A stretch of 64,000 nt of DNA from Reyranella humidisoli. GTDB lineage: Bacteria > Pseudomonadota > Alphaproteobacteria > Reyranellales > Reyranellaceae. The notes below the pieces were generated by a model. It saw nothing but the letters and a program-made list of their open reading frames with translations. It was not told the origin of the DNA and did no database searches. Below, in pieces: positions 58,162-64,000 of this stretch. A program made the translations under genes and the position numbers. Each line of letters begins with the position of its first letter. Position 1 is the first letter of the stretch. The DNA lies in the NCBI RefSeq assembly GCF_019039055.1, contig NZ_JAHOPB010000004.1, forward strand, positions 62,001-126,000. The letters are read 5' to 3'.

Positions 58162-59247
58162 ATGGCCGAGAACGATCCGCTGCTCGGCCACGGCCGGCAG
58201 ATCATCGTGCGCGAGGACTGGCTCCGCCTGACCGAGGAGCCGATCCTCGAGCCCGGACTGCCGATCGTCGATCCGCATCACCATCTCTGGGAGCGTGACG
58301 GCGGCCATTCCTACCTGCTGCCGCATCTCCTGGCCGACACGGCGAGCGGGCATGACATCCGCGCGACGATCTTCGTGCAATGCGGGGAGATGTATCGCGC
58401 CTCGGGACCGGCCGACGAGCAGTCGCTCGGCGAGACCGAGTTCGTGACCGGCATGGCTGCGATGAGCGCGAGTGGCCGGCACGGGCCGACGCGCGCCTGC
58501 GCCGGCATCATCGGCATGGTCGACCTGACCCTGGGCGACCGCGTCGAGCCGCTGCTGGAGACGCATCGCGCGGTGGCGGGCGGTCGCTTCTGCGGTATCC
58601 GCAACCGCACCGCCTGGCATCCCTCGCCGGACGTCACCTCCAACCTGGTGATGAAGCCGCCGGGGCCGCTCGAGCATCCGTCGTTCGCCGACGGCGCGCG
58701 GCGGCTGGCGCGGCAGGGCCTGCCGCTCGATGTCTGGGCCTATCACACGCAGCTGCCGCATGTGCTCTCGCTGGCGCGCGCGGTGCCCGAGCTCACGATC
58801 GTCGTCGACCATGTCGGCGGGCCGTTGGGCATCGGTCCGTTCCGAGGCAGGCAGGCCGAAGTGTTCCCCGAGTGGAAGCAGCGCATTCTCGATCTGGCGG
58901 CGCTGCCCAACGTACGGGTGAAGCTGGGCGGTCTCACCATGTTCGTGAACGGCTTCGACTTTCACAAGCCGGCCAGGCCGCCGGGCTCGGAAGAACTCGC
59001 GAAGACCTGGCGTCCCTATATCGAGACCTGCATCGAGGCGTTCGGCGTCGAGCGCTGCATGTTCGAGAGCAACTTCCCGGTCGACAAGGGACAGTGCAGC
59101 TACCCGGTCCTGTGGAACGCCTTCAAGCGGCTGACCGCAGGGGCGAGTGCCGGCGAGAAGACGGCGCTCTACAGCGGCACCGCCACGCGCACCTACGGTC
59201 TGGACCGGCTTCCCGCGGCGCTGGCGATCGATCTTCAACCGAGGTAG
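58162..59247 (+). CDS. Amidohydrolase family protein (TIM-barrel, PDC hydrolase-like)
   Basis: A 361-residue metal-dependent hydrolase of the amidohydrolase-2 family. The HxH-type motif is IVDPHHHLWER (about residues 34-44), further likely ligands are His in VVDHVGGP and the terminal acidic site in MFESNFPVDK. Relatives hydrolyse lactones or cyclic acids such as 2-pyrone-4,6-dicarboxylate. It is in an operon with the Bug-type binding protein. The substrate is not known. Confidence 0.88.
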   Translation: MAENDPLLGHGRQIIVREDWLRLTEEPILEPGLPIVDPHHHLWERDGGHSYLLPHLLADTASGHDIRATIFVQCGEMYRASGPADEQSLGETEFVTGMAAMSASGRHGPTRACAGIIGMVDLTLGDRVEPLLETHRAVAGGRFCGIRNRTAWHPSPDVTSNLVMKPPGPLEHPSFADGARRLARQGLPLDVWAYHTQLPHVLSLARAVPELTIVVDHVGGPLGIGPFRGRQAEVFPEWKQRILDLAALPNVRVKLGGLTMFVNGFDFHKPARPPGSEELAKTWRPYIETCIEAFGVERCMFESNFPVDKGQCSYPVLWNAFKRLTAGASAGEKTALYSGTATRTYGLDRLPAALAIDLQPR

Positions 59248-59463
59248 CGCCACGCCCCGTCAGCCTGAAGAGGAGCACGGTCCCCGGGCAGTCGCAGTGT
59301 GGTTGCTGCATTGCACACAAATCTCGGGGCAATTGTAGCGCGTTGAGCCGGCTGTAGCCGTACGTGCCCTGAAATCCCGCGTTTCCGCTTGCGTGCGTTT
59401 TCTGTGCGCCGCACAATTCTCATGTTGCACCGCAAAGCGGCTGCACGGGAAAGCGAGAGCGGC

Positions 59464-60636
59464 ATGACCAGCACGGACCTGAAGAATACCAGGCGGGCAC
59501 CGGCCGATTTCAAATGGCCGGGACTCACCCATCCTGCCGGCGAACCCATCCGCCTCAATCGAGGGGGGTTCGTCGCCGTCGATCGCGACCGGGAGGCGGC
59601 CTACGACGCGATCTATCGCCCGCAGGCGCTCTACAACGTCGCGACCCACGGACTGCGCGCCAACAACGATGCCTTCCTGTTGCAGGAGGTCGCAACGAAC
59701 CTGCCGATCTATCGCCAGGACACCGGACCCACCGACTTCCACATGCATCTGCCACCGGGAGGCTTCCAGTTCGTCCTGGTGACGTCGGGCGTGTTCACCT
59801 TCGACTATGACGGCAAGATCCACTATGTCGGCCCCGGCGCCGTGATCATGCAGAGCGCGATCGTGCATCGTCAGCTCTTCTACACATGGTCGGGCCTGCC
59901 GACGGACGAGAACCTGAAGACGCCGCAGACGGCGGTACCTGATGCGCTCTCCATGGGCTACTCGGGCAAGTTCCTCGAGGCGTTCATCACCGAACCGGCG
60001 ACGTTCCCCAACCCGACGGTCGTGGCGGCGGACCAGATCGTCGAAGCCGACACGTCGCGCACGGCCTGGGGGCATCCCGTGCATGACCGCCCGATCGACG
60101 CCGGGTTCTGGTATCAGGATCCGCTGGCGCTGGGCTCGCTCTACCGCAAACTCGTCGACGATCTGCCGGGTGGTCCGGTCAAGGCGCCGTCTGCGGTTCA
60201 TGTGCGCGACCTCGAGATCGAGAGTCCCAGCGGACATCTCGCGGTGGGCCACATCATCGCCACCGATCCCGCGGGTCAGTCGCTCCTGCCCAAGAGCTCG
60301 ACCGGCGTTGCCACCGTCTCGGATCTCGCGAAGGGCGAAGTCGCCGTCTATCGCGTCATCCGCGGAACCGCGTCGTTCAGGGATCGCGCCGGCAAACTGC
60401 TGGAACTGTCTGCCGGCGATACGGTGACGGCGGGCGGACAGTCGGTCGACCTGGTCGGCGTGGGCGAGAACACGCAGCTGCTGCGGCTTGGCCTGCTGAA
60501 GGGGATAGACAATCTGCGGAAGTGGTCGCCGACGCAGCGCGACGAGATCGACGGGCTGGCCGGGCAGATCATCACGGCGCAAGCGCTGCGCCCGCTGCGC
60601 ACCGACGGACCGCCGGTCGGTTATCTCTACGAGTAG
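59464..60636 (+). CDS. Bicupin-like protein of unknown function
   Basis: A 390-residue soluble protein with two cupin-like segments. The first (about 95-145) has FHMHLPPGGFQFVLVTSG with two His, then GPGAVIMQSAIVHRQLFY. The second (about 290-335) reads VAVYRVIRGTASF and LELSAGDTVTAGGQ but lacks the metal histidines. A role as metal-dependent oxygenase or isomerase fits the fold but is not shown. The start at 59464 was chosen because the upstream in-frame part looks non-coding. It lies 216 bases downstream of the amidohydrolase, a gap in which I see no clear motif. Confidence 0.7.
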   Translation: MTSTDLKNTRRAPADFKWPGLTHPAGEPIRLNRGGFVAVDRDREAAYDAIYRPQALYNVATHGLRANNDAFLLQEVATNLPIYRQDTGPTDFHMHLPPGGFQFVLVTSGVFTFDYDGKIHYVGPGAVIMQSAIVHRQLFYTWSGLPTDENLKTPQTAVPDALSMGYSGKFLEAFITEPATFPNPTVVAADQIVEADTSRTAWGHPVHDRPIDAGFWYQDPLALGSLYRKLVDDLPGGPVKAPSAVHVRDLEIESPSGHLAVGHIIATDPAGQSLLPKSSTGVATVSDLAKGEVAVYRVIRGTASFRDRAGKLLELSAGDTVTAGGQSVDLVGVGENTQLLRLGLLKGIDNLRKWSPTQRDEIDGLAGQIITAQALRPLRTDGPPVGYLYE

Positions 60637-60694
60637 GCGACGCCTTCGCACGCTGCACGCCGCGAGTCGCGCCGCGCCGAATTGCGGCAGAATC

Positions 60695-60723
60695 TTGACG
60701 TTCTACAGACGCGAAGGGATAAT
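60695..60723 (+). promoter_or_regulatory. Sigma-70-type promoter of the riboswitch-btuB unit
   Basis: TTGACG (60695-60700) and GATAAT (60718-60723) are separated by exactly 17 bases, close to consensus. Transcription from here would start a few bases before the cobalamin riboswitch. Confidence 0.75.
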
Positions 60724-60730
60724 GGAGACA

Positions 60731-60904
60731 TTGCCGGTCCTCCCTAACAGGAGGCCAAGAGGGAACGCCGTGATGTCCGTCCGGACAAATCGGCGGCTGT
60801 ACCCGCAGCTGTGAGCGGTTAGCGACTGTCCAACAAGCCACTGAACTTCGGTTCGGGAAGGCGGGCAGGCGCAGCGACCCGCGAGCCAGAAGACCTGCCG
60901 GCGA
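60731..60904 (+). ncRNA. Cobalamin (AdoCbl-type) riboswitch
   Basis: The region has the conserved blocks of a B12 riboswitch in order: AGAGGGAACGCCGTG, a GGCTGTACCCGCAGCTGTGAGCGG segment, GCCACTG, GGGAAGGC, and the B12 box GAGCCAGAAGACCTGCC near the end. It lies about 95 bases before a BtuB-like receptor gene. Such elements lower expression when cobalamin is bound. Together with the promoter it fills the 362-base gap between genes here. Confidence 0.93.
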
Positions 60905-60998
60905 TAGCGTCGCTCTTCCGATGGACGGGATGTTCCAACGGGACGGTCAACCGAGCGGTGACGCGCTGTTTGCGTGGCTGCTTTTGGGAGACCGTCTG

Positions 60999-62912
60999 AT
61001 GACGCCGTTTCGTCGTATCGCCTTGTTCTTTTCGCTGCTGGCCCCGTCGGCTGCGCTCGCGCAGACCGAACCGGCGGGCATGATGCCCACCACGGTCGTG
61101 ACGGCCGACCGCTTCCCGACCGATCCCGACAAGGTGACGTCGAGCTACACCGTCGTGATGCAGGAGGAGATGCAGCGCCGCCAGCTCCGCACGGCGGGGG
61201 AGGTGCTGAAGACTATCCCCGGCGTTTCCGTGCAGCAGTCGGGCGGCCCCGGCGGCCAGACCTCGGTCTTCGTGCGCGGCTCCAACTCGAACCAGGTGCT
61301 GGTACTGATCGACGGCATCACCGCCAACGATCCGTCGAGCGCCAACGGTGCGCCCGACTTTGCGCATCTGCTGACCGAGAACCTCGACCGCATCGAAGTC
61401 GTGCGCGGCCCGATGTCGACGATGTACGGCAGCCAGGCGATCGGCGGCGTCATCAACCTCGTCACCAAGGCCGGCCAGGGCAAGATGAACGGCGCGGCCT
61501 TCACGGAACTCGGCACACGCCTGCAGAGCAACAGTGGCGCCTACGTTCGCGGCAGCGAGGGCAAGTTCAACTACAACCTGACCTTCGCCGGCACGTTCAG
61601 CCCCAACGACACGCCAGTGCCGGCCCGCTTCACGCCCAACGGCGGCTTCGTCGACATCGATCCCTACCGCAACATCACCCTGGCGGCGCGGCTGGGTTAC
61701 GAGATCAACGAGAATACGCAGTTCAACTTCTTCGCCCGCTACATCGACACCAAGCTGAACTACGACCAGGTCGGCCAGGAAGATCCGATGGCCAACGGCT
61801 ACACCTCGCAGTTTTTCACGCGCGGCGAGATCGAGGGCAATTACTTCGACGGCCGCTGGAAGCCGGTCATCGGCATTAACTACAGCACCATCACGCGGCA
61901 CGACCTCGACTATGCCAGCCCGCAGAATCTGCTGCCGTTCAACCTCGACAGCTGGTTCAACGGACGTCGCCTGCAGGCGGATTTCAAGAACCTGATCAAG
62001 GTCAGCGAGCAGGTCGAGGTCGTCGCCGGCGTCGATTACGACCGGCAATGGGCCTACAGCAACACGATCGGCTCGTTTACGCCGTTCACCGAGGCGTGGG
62101 GCACGATGGCCCAGACCGGCCTATACGGCCAGTTGCGCCTCAACCCGTTCGAGGGCTTCAACCTCAACGTCGGCGGCCGCGTCGATATGAACGACACCTT
62201 CGGCACCGTGGGTACGTGGCGCGCTGGCGCGTCCTACCTGTGGGCGCCGACCGACACCAAAATCAAGGCCTCCTACGGAACCGCCTTCAAGGCGCCGTCG
62301 CTGTTCGAACTCTACGGCCCCGGCCCGTTGTGCGGCGGCAACCGCAGCATCCAGCCGGAATACAGCCGCGGCTACGAAGTCGGCGTCGAGCAGGGCCTGT
62401 TCGACCGCAAGGTGAAGGCGGGCGTCACCTACTTCTTCAACACCTACTCGAACCTGATCCAGTGCCCGCCGCCGTTCCTGACGCTGCAGAACGTCGCCAA
62501 CGCCCAGAGCGAGGGCTTCGAGGCCTTCGTGCAGATCAGCCCCGTGAAGTGGTTCGACCTGTATCTCGACTACACCCAGACCATCGCGCGCAACGTCGAC
62601 GCCAACCTGCCGCTGGTGCGCCGTCCGGGCGACATCTTCAACATCCGTGCCCAGTTCCGGCCGTGGGAGAACACGCTGTTCGGCATCGGCGTGCTGCAGG
62701 TCAACAGCCGCTATGATTTCAACGCCACCACCGGCGCGCTGATGATCCCGTCGCCCTACACGCTGGTGCGCATCACCGCGCAGTACGACGTGGTCCCGTC
62801 GGTCCAGCTGTTCGCCCGCGCCGAGAACGTGCTGAACCAGGTGTACGAGGAGCCGGAAGGCTTCCAGGCGCCGTACTTCCAGGCCTTCTTTGGCGTGAAG
62901 GCGAGGTTCTGA
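60999..62912 (+). CDS. btuB: TonB-dependent vitamin B12 receptor
   Basis: A 637-residue outer-membrane receptor. The signal peptide (MTPFRRIALFFSLLAPSAALA) is followed by a TonB-box-like TTVVTA, a plug domain (VLKTIPGVSVQQSGGPGGQTSVFVRGSNSNQVLVLIDG, BtuB-like) and a 22-strand barrel ending in FFGVKARF. Control by the cobalamin riboswitch supports B12 uptake. GGGAG lies eight bases before the ATG at 60999. The split cobalamin-dependent methionine synthase in this window would be a user of the vitamin. Confidence 0.93.
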   Translation: MTPFRRIALFFSLLAPSAALAQTEPAGMMPTTVVTADRFPTDPDKVTSSYTVVMQEEMQRRQLRTAGEVLKTIPGVSVQQSGGPGGQTSVFVRGSNSNQVLVLIDGITANDPSSANGAPDFAHLLTENLDRIEVVRGPMSTMYGSQAIGGVINLVTKAGQGKMNGAAFTELGTRLQSNSGAYVRGSEGKFNYNLTFAGTFSPNDTPVPARFTPNGGFVDIDPYRNITLAARLGYEINENTQFNFFARYIDTKLNYDQVGQEDPMANGYTSQFFTRGEIEGNYFDGRWKPVIGINYSTITRHDLDYASPQNLLPFNLDSWFNGRRLQADFKNLIKVSEQVEVVAGVDYDRQWAYSNTIGSFTPFTEAWGTMAQTGLYGQLRLNPFEGFNLNVGGRVDMNDTFGTVGTWRAGASYLWAPTDTKIKASYGTAFKAPSLFELYGPGPLCGGNRSIQPEYSRGYEVGVEQGLFDRKVKAGVTYFFNTYSNLIQCPPPFLTLQNVANAQSEGFEAFVQISPVKWFDLYLDYTQTIARNVDANLPLVRRPGDIFNIRAQFRPWENTLFGIGVLQVNSRYDFNATTGALMIPSPYTLVRITAQYDVVPSVQLFARAENVLNQVYEEPEGFQAPYFQAFFGVKARF

Positions 62913-62928
62913 GGCGTTGGCAGGCTGA

Positions 62929-62953
62929 CCTCTCTCCCGATCGGGGGAGAGGG
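62929..62953. terminator. Hairpin between convergent btuB and ABC permease genes
   Basis: CCTCTCTCCCGATCGGGGGAGAGGG is nearly self-complementary and lies in the 50-base gap between two convergent genes. It resembles the inner hairpins of the repeat at 1826-1928. A shared terminator role is plausible; there is no T-run. Confidence 0.45.
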
Positions 62954-62962
62954 ACACGATTG

Positions 62963-63775
62963 TCAGGCGTCCTTGCCTGTGGGGGGCAGTCCGTCGGCGC
63001 TATCCGCCAGCAGGGCGACCAGGGCTGAACTCGCGCACAGTGCCAGCGTCGGGAAGGTCCAGAGCCACCAGCCGTGCGTCAGGAACGTGAAGCCGGTAGC
63101 GATGAGGTGACCCCAGCTGGTGAGATACGGGTCGCCGAGGCCGACGAAAGCGAGCGCGGCTTCGGCCAGGATGGCGCCACCGAACACAATGCCCGCGGCC
63201 GACAGCGCCGCCGGCGCGGTGTGCGGCAGGATGTGACGGAGCGCGAGGGCGAGTGGGGGCGTGCCGACCGCGACGGCGGCCCGCACGAAGTCCGAGCCGC
63301 GCACCGTCAGCGTCTCGGCCCTCACTAGCCGGGCGATGACGGGCCAGCGCGTAAGGCCCAGGACCAGCGCGAGGTTCAGGGCCGAGCCACCGAACAGGGC
63401 GGCGACCAGGATGGCGAACAGGAGCGCCGGCAGGCTGAGCACGATGTCGGCGGTGCGCATCAGCAGCTCGTCGAGCCAGCGCGGTCCGAGGCCGGCGGCG
63501 GTCCCGACGACGCAGCCGATGCCGAGCGCGAGAATCGTCGTCAGCCCCGCGACCAGCAGCGAGGTCCGGCCGCCCTGCGCCAACTCTTCGAGCAGGTCGC
63601 GGCCGAGGTCGTCGGTCCCCAGCAGATGCTTGGGCGAGGGCGGCAGGAAAGGCTGCGACATCGGCAGCATGGCGAGCGTGCCCGGCGGCGCCAGCAGGAG
63701 GCACAGGAGATAGAGCAGACCGAGGACTGCGAGCAGCAGGATCCGGGATCGCGAGGGGACGAGCGAGGCGATCAT
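62963..63775 (-). CDS. ABC transporter permease, DppC/OppC type
   Basis: A 270-residue inner-membrane permease of oligopeptide/nickel-type importers. It starts with one helix (ILLLAVLGLLYLLCLLLA) and the family segment HLLGTDDLGRDLL. The EAA-like loop is RAAVAVGTPPLALALRHILPH (about 185-205), where the ATPase docks. The start at 63775 overlaps the stop of the upstream permease gene (ATGA). The C-terminus is complete, and no ATPase gene follows within the window on this strand. Confidence 0.92.
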   Translation of the reverse strand: MIASLVPSRSRILLLAVLGLLYLLCLLLAPPGTLAMLPMSQPFLPPSPKHLLGTDDLGRDLLEELAQGGRTSLLVAGLTTILALGIGCVVGTAAGLGPRWLDELLMRTADIVLSLPALLFAILVAALFGGSALNLALVLGLTRWPVIARLVRAETLTVRGSDFVRAAVAVGTPPLALALRHILPHTAPAALSAAGIVFGGAILAEAALAFVGLGDPYLTSWGHLIATGFTFLTHGWWLWTFPTLALCASSALVALLADSADGLPPTGKDA

Positions 63776-64000
63776 CGATCGGCCTCGTCGAGGCGCGGAT
63801 CGAGCCACCGCAGCAGCATGTCGACCGCCAGATTGGTAGCCACCACGACCGCCGTGGTGAACAGGACGATGCCGATCACCACCGGATGGTCGCGCGCGAT
63901 CGCCGACGTAACGATGAGGCGGCCGAGGCCGGGCAGGGCGAACAGGGTCTCGACCACGACGGCGCCGGCGACGAAGCCGCCCAGCCGCGCACCGAACAGG
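63772..64000 (-). CDS. ABC transporter permease, DppB/OppB type, 5' part outside the window
   Basis: Only the last 75 or so residues are visible, reading leftwards from the window edge. They include VVETLFALPGLGRL, the conserved C-terminal loop of DppB-type permeases, then a final helix (PVVIGIVLFTTAVVVATNLAVDMLLRWLDPR). It is the partner of the DppC-type permease, with which it shares a four-base overlap. Confidence 0.9.
   Translation of the reverse strand, partial: LFGARLGGFVAGAVVVETLFALPGLGRLIVTSAIARDHPVVIGIVLFTTAVVVATNLAVDMLLRWLDPRLDEADR

Overview
The window is high-GC bacterial DNA, densely coded on both strands with short intergenic gaps and many 1-4 base stop/start overlaps. The gene set points to an alphaproteobacterium with broad catabolic capacity: CaiB/BaiF CoA-transferases beside acyl-CoA dehydrogenases, a Bug-type tricarboxylate-binding protein, MlaA/MlaC, a methionine synthase split into two genes beside metF and an ArsR-methyltransferase regulator, and a DUF992 protein. 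A Reyranella-like member is my best guess, but that is inference from gene content only. No rRNA, tRNA, CRISPR array, insertion sequence, prophage or origin was seen.

Left part (1-16.3 kb): a truncated SDR gene overlaps a D-threonine-aldolase/D-serine-dehydratase-like gene. Next come an MFS transporter with a CoA-transferase (minus strand), a second CoA-transferase and three acyl-CoA dehydrogenases, which look like a CoA-thioester degradation cluster. These are followed by an AEC carrier, two Fe(II)/2-oxoglutarate-type oxygenases, a DUF992 lipoprotein-like gene, a lysine/arginine-rich protein, a TauE/SafE permease and a cobalt-type nitrile hydratase operon (alpha, beta, activator).

Middle (16.4-44 kb): a methionine operon on the minus strand runs ArsR-methyltransferase, metF, metH part 1, metH part 2. 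Its promoter spacer holds a clear palindrome and the transcript may be leaderless. Then come mlaA-mlaC, cysE, a TIM-barrel isomerase-like gene, an FAD oxidoreductase, a secreted two-domain nitrilase-superfamily protein whose second domain has lost catalytic residues, a TPR protein, a small ion channel and ettA. A CrbS/CrbR-like acetate-type two-component system sits beside its likely target, a DUF4212 plus VC_2705-type sodium/solute symporter. Three small membrane proteins, an MHS-type transporter with an unusual Cys-containing insertion, and ppa complete this part.

The most unusual region is 44-55 kb: three consecutive autotransporters share a nearly identical C-terminal beta-barrel but carry different passengers. 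The first two passengers show the full signature order of a pepsin-like (A1) aspartic peptidase: DTGS, flap Tyr, MGVGF, DSG, and a C-terminal FF..YLYDP..GFVGY block. The third resembles HAF-repeat beta-propeller proteins. A lipoprotein alpha/beta-hydrolase follows the third, and a decayed fragment of a homologous hydrolase follows the first. This indicates that the duplicated unit was autotransporter plus hydrolase.

Right part (55-64 kb): htpG; a Bug-type binding protein with an amidohydrolase and a bicupin protein; a consensus promoter and cobalamin riboswitch in front of a BtuB-like TonB receptor, which could feed the B12-dependent MetH of the same window; and the end of an oligopeptide-type ABC transporter operon that runs off the right edge. 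Several palindromic intergenic repeats of different families lie between genes.
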